This document shows positions 9,731 through 20,524 of a DNA stretch of 64,000 nt, piece by piece. The DNA comes from Prochlorococcus sp. AG-442-M23. GTDB lineage: Bacteria; Cyanobacteriota; Cyanobacteriia; PCC-6307; Cyanobiaceae. Positions within the stretch are counted from its first letter, which is position 1; every line of letters begins with the position of its first letter. The notes under the pieces were generated by a model that was given only the letters and a program-made list of their open reading frames with translations, ran no database searches and was not told the DNA's origin. The stretch is from positions 124,001 through 188,000 of the forward strand of contig QCPW01000003.1 in NCBI GenBank assembly GCA_003209655.1, in the 5' to 3' direction. The position numbers and the translations under genes are program-made.

Positions 9731-10987
9731 ATGAAGAAAACATTTTTTTTTGAAAATATTAATATTTTGATGGGACCAAACATAGAAGTAGCCAAAGATA
9801 ATTTGTTAATTATTGATGGCAAAATAAAAGCATTTGGGAATGAGGCTAAAAAAGAAGCATTTAAAAGGAATATTGCAGTCTCTAAATCTGGCAAGAAATT
9901 AATTGCCCCAATGTTGGTCGATATACACTCATTTTTGAAAGATCCTCTAACAGGGTTTAATGATAACTTAGAAAATTTAAAGTTTAGAGCAAAGAAATCA
10001 GGTTTTGGATCAATTGCATTTCTTCCAAATAGTAAAGATTGGAGAGATAAGCCTGAAAAAATACCCTTTCAAAAAAATAACGATTTTGATTTGAATATTT
10101 ATTTCTGGGGAAGTTTTAGTTTGAAAGATGAAGGAAAACACCTTTCTCCCCATGATGAACTTTTAAAATCAGGTTCAATAGGTCTCTCTACTAGCAACTT
10201 TTTTGATTCGCAAGTCATTTATAGAGGTCTTTCTTTAGATAAAGAAAATTCAAATCCAATAATATTTTCTCTAACAAAAAAAGGCTCAGCTCAAAAAGGA
10301 ATTGTAAATAAAGATCTAAAATCACTACAATCAGGATTTTACATTATTGATAATAACAATAACGAACTTTCTGAAGTGAAAAATATCTTAGGAATCAAGA
10401 GTCTTTTCCCAAGTAAAAATATAATAATTAAAAACATTTCAGATTCAAATTCTCTCAAAGAAATAGAAAAGCGAAATGTCACAATTGCAACCACGATAAG
10501 TTGGTGGAGCTTAATTGCAGATACAAATAATCTTGAATTAGACGATCTAGGGTGGAAAGTAGATCCTCCTTTAGGCTCTCAGGAAAATAGAGAATTTTTA
10601 ATAAAAGGTTTAGAAAATGATTTAATTCAGGCTATTGCAGTAAATTCAAATGCGCTAAATGATGAGGATACATTAATTCCAATAAATGATAGACCCGTTG
10701 GGATAAGCTCTTTTGAATTAGTTTTACCATTATTATGGGAAGAATTTATAAACAAAAGAGCGTGGCCCATCTCAAAGTTATGGCAATCTTTAAGTTTTAA
10801 TCCTTCAAATTTATTAGGTATAACTCAAGAGAAATTATCTCTGGGGAGTAAAAGATGGCTTATTTTTGACCCAGAAACAAAATGGGTTAATAATCAAATT
10901 AATCTAGGGTATGATTCCCCTTCGAATTTTCCTAAGAAAAACCACCTAATTAAAGGGAAAGTGATTCATGTTGGACTTGATTATTAA
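9731..10987 (+). CDS. Dihydroorotase-like protein, probably non-catalytic
   Basis: Full-length amidohydrolase/DHOase-like layout (KLIAPMLVDIHSF, GFGSIAFLPN, VGISSFELVLPLLWE, SFNPSNLLGI) but HxHxR and TDHAPH motifs degenerate. Confidence 0.75.
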   Translation: MKKTFFFENINILMGPNIEVAKDNLLIIDGKIKAFGNEAKKEAFKRNIAVSKSGKKLIAPMLVDIHSFLKDPLTGFNDNLENLKFRAKKSGFGSIAFLPNSKDWRDKPEKIPFQKNNDFDLNIYFWGSFSLKDEGKHLSPHDELLKSGSIGLSTSNFFDSQVIYRGLSLDKENSNPIIFSLTKKGSAQKGIVNKDLKSLQSGFYIIDNNNNELSEVKNILGIKSLFPSKNIIIKNISDSNSLKEIEKRNVTIATTISWWSLIADTNNLELDDLGWKVDPPLGSQENREFLIKGLENDLIQAIAVNSNALNDEDTLIPINDRPVGISSFELVLPLLWEEFINKRAWPISKLWQSLSFNPSNLLGITQEKLSLGSKRWLIFDPETKWVNNQINLGYDSPSNFPKKNHLIKGKVIHVGLDY

Positions 10988-11636
10988 AAAAACCAAAATT
11001 CCTTAAAGGCCAAAATCTAAAATAAGCTTTACCAATTATTTCTTTTTTATGAAGGAATTTACCTCCAGGCCAATACCTTCCATCCCAACTATTTGCTCTA
11101 TTATCACCTAAAACCAAAAAATGATCTTTTGGTACTTTCAAACTTTTAAATTCTCCGCAATTTTTAAAAAAGGATTCGGTGCAGAAATTAATAACATATG
11201 GCTCGATAATTTTTTTTTTATTTATGATTACCTCACCTTTAATATTGACGCTAACTATTTCTCCAGGCAATGCTACTACTCTCTTTATGTAAGCATCACA
11301 AGCTTGATCTCTTAAACCAGGGATGAATGACATCGGAGGTAAGCTCATTAAAAAGCAATAACTTTTATTTGGTAAGGGTTTAGATCTCGATGCAACAAGT
11401 TTTTCGTCGAAAGAAAAAGGTGAATTAAAAACAACAATATCTCCTCTTTGTGGTAAATTTTTTTTTAAAGAAATTTTTTCAATAATTAATCTATCGTTTA
11501 TTTGTAATTCAGGAAGCATTGAACCTGAAGGGATATAACGAGGTTCTGCTAAAAAAGATCTGCAAGAAGAAACAAACACAGCCAAGAAAAGCAAAGTCCC
11601 CCATTCAAGCATTATATTTTTAAAAGTGGAATTCAT
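10950..11636 (-). CDS. lepB: Signal peptidase I
   Basis: IPSGSMLPELQ, RGDIVVFNSP, YIKRVVALPGE, VLGDNRANSWDGR. Confidence 0.95.
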   Translation of the reverse strand: MNSTFKNIMLEWGTLLFLAVFVSSCRSFLAEPRYIPSGSMLPELQINDRLIIEKISLKKNLPQRGDIVVFNSPFSFDEKLVASRSKPLPNKSYCFLMSLPPMSFIPGLRDQACDAYIKRVVALPGEIVSVNIKGEVIINKKKIIEPYVINFCTESFFKNCGEFKSLKVPKDHFLVLGDNRANSWDGRYWPGGKFLHKKEIIGKAYFRFWPLRNFGFFNNQVQHESLSL

Positions 11637-11665
11637 AAAATTCTTAAAGTTATAAAATTAAAAAT

Positions 11666-12022
11666 CTATTTGAAGTTTGCGGCATATTCAGAATCATTGA
11701 ATCCAAGTATTACTTTACTTTCATTAATTATTAAAAATGGTCGTTTTATTAATTTCCCATCGTTTGATAATAGTTCAATAATTTCCTTTTGTTTTAAATC
11801 GAGAATATTAAAATCTATCTGTTTAAAACTCTTACCTCTTATATTAAATATTTGTTTTATGTTTAACGAAAATTGAATTAAAGCAAGTTCTAAAAATTTT
11901 TTTGGAGGAGGTTCCTTAATTATATCTATAAATTGATAGTCAATATTATTAAGATCAAGCCACTTTGAGGCTTTTATGCATGTAGAGCATTTTGGATAGC
12001 TATAAAAGATTATTTTTTTCAA
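11666..12022 (-). CDS. ArsC/Spx-family (arsenate reductase-like) thioredoxin-fold protein
   Basis: YPKCSTCIKASKWLDLNNIDYQFIDI; LIKRPFLI. Confidence 0.85.
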   Translation of the reverse strand: MKKIIFYSYPKCSTCIKASKWLDLNNIDYQFIDIIKEPPPKKFLELALIQFSLNIKQIFNIRGKSFKQIDFNILDLKQKEIIELLSNDGKLIKRPFLIINESKVILGFNDSEYAANFK

Positions 12023-12023
12023 T

Positions 12024-12572
12024 TCACTTAACTACTGATGATTTTTTTAGAACTTTAAAGGTTTTCTTTTTTTTAGGTGTACATTTTCCTAAAAGTTCTT
12101 CAACTACATCAAAATCTCTCCATCCATCTATTCTAACAGTCCTTCCATCTAAATCTTTACTTGTTCTAAAAAATTCCGCAACATCTTCCAATTGATTTGG
12201 AGCTATTTGACTAATACTCGTGATATTTTCTTGCCTAGGATTAGCCGCAGGAACACATAAAAGTTTCCCATCATAGTGCCCACAATCGTGCATATCTAAA
12301 ACCCCTATAGGTCTTGCTTTTATTAAACAACCTGCGAATGTTGGCTCTTCCATAATTACCATTGCATCTAAGGGTGCTCCATCCTCAGCGAGGGTATTTG
12401 GAATAAAACCATAGTCAAATGGGTAACGTACAGAAGAATGTAAAATCCTATCAAGTGCCATAATTCCAGCTTTAGAAAAATATTCGTATTTATTCCTGCT
12501 ACCAGCAGGAATTTCAACAACTAAATTAACTATGCCCTTCATTGGAGATGGAGGTATCAAACTAAGATCCAT
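12024..12572 (-). CDS. ppa: Family I inorganic pyrophosphatase (cyanobacterial type) with altered active-site residues
   Basis: MDLSLIPPSPMKGIVNLVVEIPAGSRNKYEYF, YPFDYGFIPNT; expected DGDPxD reads DGAPLD. Confidence 0.88.
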   Translation of the reverse strand: MDLSLIPPSPMKGIVNLVVEIPAGSRNKYEYFSKAGIMALDRILHSSVRYPFDYGFIPNTLAEDGAPLDAMVIMEEPTFAGCLIKARPIGVLDMHDCGHYDGKLLCVPAANPRQENITSISQIAPNQLEDVAEFFRTSKDLDGRTVRIDGWRDFDVVEELLGKCTPKKKKTFKVLKKSSVVK

Positions 12573-12816
12573 CTTTTTTAATTAAGTGAAAAGAATTAAC
12601 CTCATTACCTTCAGATAATGGTCTACCAAGTAAAACGCTTATTGAGGGCAATAATATTGTGAGAATAGCTATTATTATACCCAGAAATGAAATTGACAAA
12701 CTCCGAAAACTTAAGGGATCATCATCATCTCTTTCCAATTCACTTGAAATAGTAATAAGAGAAGAATTTTCGCTTAATTTACTTTTCACAAACTGCTTTG
12801 AATTTGTATATTTCAA
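12562..12816 (-). CDS. Conserved hypothetical single-TM protein
   Basis: 84-aa ORF with one hydrophobic segment (FLGIIIAILTILLPSISVLL); overlaps ppa start by 11 nt. Confidence 0.55.
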   Translation of the reverse strand: MKYTNSKQFVKSKLSENSSLITISSELERDDDDPLSFRSLSISFLGIIIAILTILLPSISVLLGRPLSEGNEVNSFHLIKKDGS

Positions 12817-12905
12817 GAGTTTTACTTGTTAAAAGTTGAGTAATAAACTGAACAAAATTATTTTACAATCAAAAAGTCAATAAATCAAAATATCTTAAAT
12901 ATAAT

Positions 12906-13256
12906 CTAATTTTTATCTAGTAGAGATCTAATAGTTTTTAATTCTTGAAGAATTTCTGAAAGTATATTTTGAGCTGCTGAAGAGGGAGAATTAAAAACTT
13001 CCACAGTAACTTCTTTAATTCTTAAAATATCTTTTGCAAATCTTGCAATTTCATTAGGGTGAAAACGTAATGGGTCCTTTTGATCAGTTCTATATTCAGG
13101 ATTTAATTTTCTAGGATTAAAACTAGGATTTAGATTTCTTAGATCTGTATTTGTATACCTATAAACAGAAGCTCTTGATCGGTTAAGGAATTTTTGAACC
13201 TCATCAATACCAACTAATTCTTCTGTACTAGAAATATTAGAATCTATATTGTCCAT
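12906..13256 (-). CDS. Hypothetical protein with MerR/excisionase-like N-terminal HTH
   Basis: GIDEVQKFLNRSRASVYRYTN resembles a small HTH; coiled C-terminus. Confidence 0.55.
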   Translation of the reverse strand: MDNIDSNISSTEELVGIDEVQKFLNRSRASVYRYTNTDLRNLNPSFNPRKLNPEYRTDQKDPLRFHPNEIARFAKDILRIKEVTVEVFNSPSSAAQNILSEILQELKTIRSLLDKN

Positions 13257-13339
13257 AACTTTATTAAAAATGTCATTAAGGTTTATGCAATTACTTAAAT
13301 GTTTTAAGTTTTATTATTGTAGAAACTAGCAGAAAGAAT

Positions 13340-13388
13340 AAATCTAAACTACATGCCTTGAGGGACTCAAGACACTTTAGATTTTTTT
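13340..13388 (+). terminator. Two-tier hairpin plus T-run upstream of proS (sRNA terminator or attenuator)
   Basis: Outer stem AAATCTAAA/TTTAGATTT, inner stem CTTGAG-GGA-CTCAAG, ending in a T7 run. Confidence 0.65.
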
Positions 13389-13431
13389 ACCTCTTAATTG
13401 ATAAAATTGAACTTATTACAAATTTATTTAT

Positions 13432-15234
13432 ATGCGCGTCAGCACCTCATTTCCTCTGGGGACGCTTCGTGATACCCCTTCTGAAGCAGAAATTATTTCT
13501 CATCAATTACTTTTAAAAGGAGGTTACATTCGCAGAGTTAATAGTGGTATTTATGCATACATGCCCATAATGCTCAGAGTAATTGAAAAGATATCGGCCA
13601 TAATTGAAAAAGAACTTAACAATAATGGTTGTTCAAAATTACTATTACCTCAACTCCACCCTGCTGATTTATGGAAAAGAAGTGAAAGATGGGAAGGATA
13701 CACAGTCGGCGAAGGAATAATGTTTAATCTAAAGGATAGGCAAGGAAAAGAATTTGGCTTGGCTCCAACACATGAAGAAGTAATTACAAGTATTGCGTCA
13801 GAAATCATTAATTCATATAAGCAGCTGCCTTTATGTTTTTACCAAATACAAACAAAATTTAGAGATGAGATAAGACCAAGATTTGGTTTGATGAGAAGTA
13901 GGGAATTTATAATGAAAGATGGTTATTCTTTTCACTCTTCAAAAGAAGATCTATCATCTTTTTATAAAAAGATGGAAAACGCTTATAAAAATATTTTTAA
14001 GAATTGTGGATTAGATACAGTTGGAGTTGATGCCGATAGTGGAGCTATTGGAGGGGCAGCATCTAAAGAATTCATGGTAACAGCGGATGCAGGCGAAGAT
14101 ACTATTTTATTTACTGAGAGTGGCTCATATGCAGCCAATATTGAAAAAGCTGTTTCTATACCTTCCAAAGAGATTCCTTTAAAAAATTGCAAAGCTGATT
14201 GGTTAGAAACACCTAATCAAAAATCAGTTTTTGATTTATGTCAAAAAAATAATTTAGATGCAAGTCAAATAGTTAAAGTCATTATATTCGTTGCAAAATT
14301 TGAAGATAAATCTGAAGTCCCAATCCTTGCATGCATTAGAGGGGATCAGCATATAAATGAAGTTAAGCTTTTTAATTTGATCAACAAAAAAACTATTTCA
14401 AACTTGATTCACCTAAATGTAATTGAAGATAATGCAATTATTGAAAAAAATCTAACTAATTTTCCATTAGGTTATATTGGACCAGACATAACTGATAAAA
14501 CAATAAGAAGTAACTCTAATTGGAATAAAAGTTGGATAAGAATCGCTGATTACTCTGTCAGTAATCTTTCTACTTTTGTGAGTGGGGGGAATAAAGTTAA
14601 TTTTCACAAGGTATTTCAATCTTTTCCATTTAATGAGAAAAAATTCCTAATATCAGATATTAGGAATGCTAAAGAAGGAGATTACATTAGCCTTGAAATC
14701 AATGATACGTTAAAAGAAAAAAGAGGTATAGAAATTGGACATATTTTTCAATTAGGTCAAAAATATAGTGAGAAATTGAATGCAAAGTTTTCAGATAAGG
14801 ATGGTCTATTAAAAAATTTGTGGATGGGTTGTTATGGAATTGGCGTCTCAAGAATAGCTCAAGCAGCTATTGAGCAAAATCACGATGAGAGCGGAATTTC
14901 CTGGCCAATTCAAATCTCTCCTTTTGAGATTTTGATTATTCCTACTAATTTAAAAGATCCCAATCAAAAAAAGCTTACAGAAGAAATTTATAGTGAATTT
15001 AAAAACCATAAAATTGATGTACTCCTAGATGACCGAGATGAAAGAGCAGGCGTTAAATTTAAAGATGCAGATTTAATTGGAATTCCATTTCGAATAGTTA
15101 TCGGCAGAGATTCGATTAATAGAGAAGTAGAATTTTCATGCAGATTAAGCAAAAGTAAAATTAAGATTGCATCTAAGAATTTGTTAGAAAAATTTATTTC
15201 CGAATCAAAAGTAATGTACAATAAAAATTCTTAA
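13432..15234 (+). CDS. proS: Prolyl-tRNA synthetase
   Basis: MRVSTSFPLGTLRDTPSEAEIISHQLLLKGGYIRRVNSGIYAYMP; GLAPTHEEVIT; GCYGIGVSR. Confidence 0.97.
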   Translation: MRVSTSFPLGTLRDTPSEAEIISHQLLLKGGYIRRVNSGIYAYMPIMLRVIEKISAIIEKELNNNGCSKLLLPQLHPADLWKRSERWEGYTVGEGIMFNLKDRQGKEFGLAPTHEEVITSIASEIINSYKQLPLCFYQIQTKFRDEIRPRFGLMRSREFIMKDGYSFHSSKEDLSSFYKKMENAYKNIFKNCGLDTVGVDADSGAIGGAASKEFMVTADAGEDTILFTESGSYAANIEKAVSIPSKEIPLKNCKADWLETPNQKSVFDLCQKNNLDASQIVKVIIFVAKFEDKSEVPILACIRGDQHINEVKLFNLINKKTISNLIHLNVIEDNAIIEKNLTNFPLGYIGPDITDKTIRSNSNWNKSWIRIADYSVSNLSTFVSGGNKVNFHKVFQSFPFNEKKFLISDIRNAKEGDYISLEINDTLKEKRGIEIGHIFQLGQKYSEKLNAKFSDKDGLLKNLWMGCYGIGVSRIAQAAIEQNHDESGISWPIQISPFEILIIPTNLKDPNQKKLTEEIYSEFKNHKIDVLLDDRDERAGVKFKDADLIGIPFRIVIGRDSINREVEFSCRLSKSKIKIASKNLLEKFISESKVMYNKNS

Positions 15235-15259
15235 AGCTAAATTTCATTTGGAGTAAAGT

Positions 15260-15697
15260 ATGTTAGTTAAGGAAATTTCTGAATTATTTTCTAAATTTTT
15301 TGCAAAAGCTATATCTTTTATTATTTGTTTTTCAATATTTTTTTCATTATTTAATTATCCCTCATATGCCGCAAAGACCTCTATGACAGGTGATTATGCT
15401 AAGGATACAATATCCGTAGTTGAAACTTTACAAATTGCCGTTGACACTCCAAAAGATTCACCTGATAAGGATTCGATTAGAGATGAATCGCTTGCTCTAA
15501 TCACTGACTATATTTCTAGATATAGAAATAGAGGAATGGTTAATAAAACTCAATCATTTACAACAATGCAAACAGCATTAAATGCCATGGCAGGTCATTA
15601 CAAAAACTTTGCAGCTAGGCCTTTACCAGATAAACTTAAAGAGCGTTTAACTAAAGAATTCTCTCTTGCCGAAAAAATGGTTCTCAGAGAAAGTTAA
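15260..15697 (+). CDS. psb27: Photosystem II assembly protein Psb27
   Basis: MTGDYAKDTISVVETLQIAV, ITDYISRYRNR, SFTTMQTALNAMAGHYKN, RPLPDKLKERL. Confidence 0.93.
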   Translation: MLVKEISELFSKFFAKAISFIICFSIFFSLFNYPSYAAKTSMTGDYAKDTISVVETLQIAVDTPKDSPDKDSIRDESLALITDYISRYRNRGMVNKTQSFTTMQTALNAMAGHYKNFAARPLPDKLKERLTKEFSLAEKMVLRES

Positions 15698-15706
15698 TAC
15701 AAATGA

Positions 15707-17089
<1,383 letters not shown>

Positions 17090-17108
17090 TTTTTGAAATT
17101 TTAAATTA

Positions 17109-18125
17109 ATGGAAGAAAAATATAGGAATCACGATCTAAAAAAAGATATCGATCTTATAGGTTTAGGAAATGCAATAGTTGATATTATTGTAAAGGTGGA
17201 AGATCAGTTTTTAGAGCTAAACAATCTTGAAAAAGGATCTATGAATCTTATCAATTCAAATGTATCTGAAGTTTTATTAGAAAATTGCAAAGTAATAAAA
17301 AAAATATCGGGGGGATCATCTGCCAATACAGTCGTATGCTTGGCAGAATTGGGGAATAATGTTCAATTTATAGGAAGAGTAAAGAATGACAATTTTGGAG
17401 ATTTTTTTACTACTGATATCCAAAAAAGTAATACTATTTTTAATACCCCGCCTGTAGATGAAGGATCATCAAGTGCACATTCAATAATTTTTATAACCCC
17501 AGATGCTCAAAGAACCATGTGCACTTTCCTAGGAGCATCAGTTGAGTTTGAGCCTAAAGATGTAAATCCTGATTCAATAAAAAATAGCAAATATTTATAT
17601 CTAGAGGGATACTTATGGGATGGTGAATTAGCTAAAAATGCGTTTCTTAAAGCTGCTAATATTGCGAAAGAATTTAATACAAAAATAATACTCTCATTGT
17701 CGGATTCTTTTTGTGTAGATAGACATAGAGAAAGCTTCTTAGATTTAATTAAAAACTATATAGATGTGGTTTTTTGTAATGAATCTGAGATATTAAGTCT
17801 CTTTAAAGAAGATGATTTAGAAAGATGCATAGAATCTATTTCTTCAATATGTGAATTAGTAATAATAACTTTAGGTAATAAAGGCTCTTTAGTTATTGAA
17901 AAAGGTAAGTCTGAAGAGGTAAAACCTAAATTATTTGGTAAGATTATTGATACAACCGGAGCAGGAGATCTTTATGCCGGGGGATTTATTCATGGGCTAA
18001 TTAATAATTATCCTTTACAGAAGTGCGGAGAAATAGGCTCAATATGCGCTGGTCACATAATTACCCAGCTAGGTTCTAGATCTAATATTAATTTGCACAA
18101 TTTATTAAAAGAACAATTAGTTTAA
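17109..18125 (+). CDS. PfkB-family carbohydrate/nucleoside kinase
   Basis: GLGNAIVDIIV, GGSSANTVVCLAELG, DTTGAGDLYAGGFIHG. Confidence 0.92.
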   Translation: MEEKYRNHDLKKDIDLIGLGNAIVDIIVKVEDQFLELNNLEKGSMNLINSNVSEVLLENCKVIKKISGGSSANTVVCLAELGNNVQFIGRVKNDNFGDFFTTDIQKSNTIFNTPPVDEGSSSAHSIIFITPDAQRTMCTFLGASVEFEPKDVNPDSIKNSKYLYLEGYLWDGELAKNAFLKAANIAKEFNTKIILSLSDSFCVDRHRESFLDLIKNYIDVVFCNESEILSLFKEDDLERCIESISSICELVIITLGNKGSLVIEKGKSEEVKPKLFGKIIDTTGAGDLYAGGFIHGLINNYPLQKCGEIGSICAGHIITQLGSRSNINLHNLLKEQLV

Positions 18126-18430
18126 ATAGATTTATAAACCCAATTTATGTATTTTTTTTCAGAATTAAACTTTTTATAAATAATTTGAGGAGCTTCATAA
18201 GAACAAATCTTTTGTAAGAACAATATTAAAGCATTTTGTAGTTCTGGCTTACTTTTTATAGTAATTTCAACTTCATTAATCTCCTCAATTTTTCCTTGCC
18301 ATTCGTAAATCGAATAAATATCTTTTAAGGATACACATGCTGCAAGTTTTTTCTTAAGAAGTAATTTAGCTATTTTTTTAGCTGCTTTTTTATTTTTTTC
18401 AGTCGTAATTAAAAGTAAAACTTTATTCAT
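18122..18430 (-). CDS. cutA: CutA1 divalent-ion tolerance protein
   Basis: LLLKKKLAACVSL..IYSIYEWQGKIEEINEVEITIKSK; SYEAPQII. Confidence 0.92.
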   Translation of the reverse strand: MNKVLLLITTEKNKKAAKKIAKLLLKKKLAACVSLKDIYSIYEWQGKIEEINEVEITIKSKPELQNALILFLQKICSYEAPQIIYKKFNSEKKYINWVYKSI

Positions 18431-18431
18431 C

Positions 18432-19235
18432 TTAAAGTATTAATTTTTTTGTTATTTGGTTAATCAACTTATCATAATCAAAAAATATGAACGAATTTTT
18501 ATTTTTTAGTTTTGGTCTTTTAACTAAAAATAACTTCCTATCACTTTGATAAACTATTTCCTCCCAATTAGTTTGCGCATAACTCCCAGAATTTCTACAA
18601 AGAATATAATCAATCTTCCAATGATCACAAAGTTTTTTTTCTAAGATTATGTCTTTTGTTTTACTAGGTTTAAGTATTGCTATATTTGAATTTTTTATGT
18701 TTGAACCAAAAGCCTTAGATATACTTTCACATGTTGGTATTACTCTTGTAAATACATTTGCACCGCACTTAGAATAATAGGCTGCCGTTTCATTTAGTAA
18801 TCTAGAACCTATAGCTAAAAGAATATTTTTATTCACAAGAGTCTCCTTGTGTATATCTTTTAAATGATTTATGTAATAAAAATTTTTAAAGGGTTTTATT
18901 TCTGATTTCCTTTCAAAAGCAAGAAGAGGTTTTTTGATTATTTCGCAAGCTTCATTTAGATTTTTAGTAATAGTTAAAGCAAATGGGTGGGTTGCATCTA
19001 TTACATAATTAATTTTATTTTTTTCAATAAAATTGATAATTTCACTCGAATCATTTAATTTTCCTGTAATGATGTGTAACTTTGGGTTTTTAACATAAGA
19101 CTTACTTGCTTTATGTGTGATAACGCTTACAAATACTACATAATTGAGCTTTAGTAGTTTACTAACAATGACTGGTCCATCAGACGTTCCTGAAAGGATC
19201 CAAACATTTTCGTGGCAATTTTCTGAATTGTGCAT
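18432..19235 (-). CDS. cobK: Precorrin-6A reductase
   Basis: VWILSGTSDGPVIVSKL, VIDATHPFALTITKNL, LLAIGSRLL; start moved to an internal Met to remove overlap with ssb. Confidence 0.85.
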   Translation of the reverse strand: MHNSENCHENVWILSGTSDGPVIVSKLLKLNYVVFVSVITHKASKSYVKNPKLHIITGKLNDSSEIINFIEKNKINYVIDATHPFALTITKNLNEACEIIKKPLLAFERKSEIKPFKNFYYINHLKDIHKETLVNKNILLAIGSRLLNETAAYYSKCGANVFTRVIPTCESISKAFGSNIKNSNIAILKPSKTKDIILEKKLCDHWKIDYILCRNSGSYAQTNWEEIVYQSDRKLFLVKRPKLKNKNSFIFFDYDKLINQITKKLIL

Positions 19236-19264
19236 CAATATGTCTTTAATCAAATAGAAAGTTA

Positions 19265-19714
19265 ATGAATCATTGTTTAATTCAAGCTGTAATAAATAGC
19301 TCTCCTCAGATGAGATACACCAAAGAGAGTAAAACACCCATTGCTGAAATGACAGTAAATTTTAAAGGATTACGCGATGAAGATCCATCTAGAGAATTAA
19401 AAGTTTTAGGTTGGGGCACTATTGCACAAGAAATGGTGGAAGGATTAAAAGAAGGTCAAAGCATAGTTATTGAAGGACGCCTAAGGATGAACTCAGTAAC
19501 CAGAAAAGATGGCACTAAAGAAAAGCAAACCGAACTAACAGCTTCAAGAATACATCATATAAGTCCAGCCGAGGAAAAAGCCTCAGAGAAAAAAGAAACT
19601 ACAATTTCAAATAACAACGATAAAAATTCTTCTAAAGAAAAACCAGGAACCCCCGAAAATACACAATGGGACAGTTCGCCATTAGTTCCTGAGGTTGACG
19701 AAATACCTTTTTAA
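19265..19714 (+). CDS. ssb: Single-stranded DNA-binding protein
   Basis: OB-fold-like region EGQSIVIEGRLRMNSVTRKDGTKEKQTELTASRI and acidic tip ending DEIPF. Confidence 0.85.
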   Translation: MNHCLIQAVINSSPQMRYTKESKTPIAEMTVNFKGLRDEDPSRELKVLGWGTIAQEMVEGLKEGQSIVIEGRLRMNSVTRKDGTKEKQTELTASRIHHISPAEEKASEKKETTISNNNDKNSSKEKPGTPENTQWDSSPLVPEVDEIPF

Positions 19715-19715
19715 A

Positions 19716-19907
19716 TCATGTATTAATATTTGAATCTTGAACACGTATAATAAGTTTACTTATTTCTCTTTCAAGATCAGCAAGTTCACTCCTAATCTCA
19801 GACCATTCACCTTTATCAAGATTCTCCAATAACCAAGCCCTTTCTTGATCAAGTTTTAAAATTAAATCTTCTCGATTTGTAGAATTATGATCTTGCATAA
19901 TATTCAA
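19716..19907 (-). CDS. Conserved hypothetical small acidic coiled-coil protein
   Basis: About 60-aa charged helical ORF, convergent with ssb with a 1-nt gap. Confidence 0.5.
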   Translation of the reverse strand: MNIMQDHNSTNREDLILKLDQERAWLLENLDKGEWSEIRSELADLEREISKLIIRVQDSNINT

Positions 19908-19928
19908 TAACTTTTCTAATAAAACAAA

Positions 19929-20459
19929 ATGAAGAAATACTTATCTCCTGCAAACATAATAACTGTAGCAGGAGGTGTTTTAGCTTTTATTGGGATGACA
20001 GCTTATTTTACTGATTCAGTTAACTTAAGTGTTCCTACATTCTTTTACGGAGTCCCAATTTTACTAATTGGACTTGGTTTGAAAACATCTGAAATACCCC
20101 CAGTTGAATTAGTAAATAAAAACGATTTCAGGGCAAACAAATTTAATAGGCCCAAAGAATTAACAGCGTTGGTTAGGGATGTAACTAGATGGAGATATGG
20201 AATAAAAGCACATCTTGAATCATCATTAGAAGCTTTAAATTTATGGAATGAAGACAATCCTCCTCAACTTAAAGAGATTGAAGAAATTAAGAAAGAAGAA
20301 AAGAATGGCTTTAGAATGCATTTTGAAATTAATGATGTTCCCTTTGAACAATGGCTAGAGAAACAGGAAAGATTAAATAGGTTTTTTGTCAAAGGTCTTG
20401 AATCAGAATTTATAATCAACGATAATAAAAAGGAATTCGATTTGATTTTCTTTTATTAA
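19929..20459 (+). CDS. DUF2854-like cyanobacterial membrane protein
   Basis: Two N-terminal TMs (ANIITVAGGVLAFIGMTAYF..VPTFFYGVPILLIGLGLKTSEIPP). Confidence 0.7.
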   Translation: MKKYLSPANIITVAGGVLAFIGMTAYFTDSVNLSVPTFFYGVPILLIGLGLKTSEIPPVELVNKNDFRANKFNRPKELTALVRDVTRWRYGIKAHLESSLEALNLWNEDNPPQLKEIEEIKKEEKNGFRMHFEINDVPFEQWLEKQERLNRFFVKGLESEFIINDNKKEFDLIFFY

Positions 20460-20524
20460 ATATTTGAATATATCTATGAAAATTAAATTTCTTAATCTAA
20501 CAAAATCCCCATATTCCTCTAATA

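Noticed and set aside
19236-19337. N-terminal extension of cobK
   Set aside because: Overlaps ssb on the opposite strand; conserved region begins at the internal Met.
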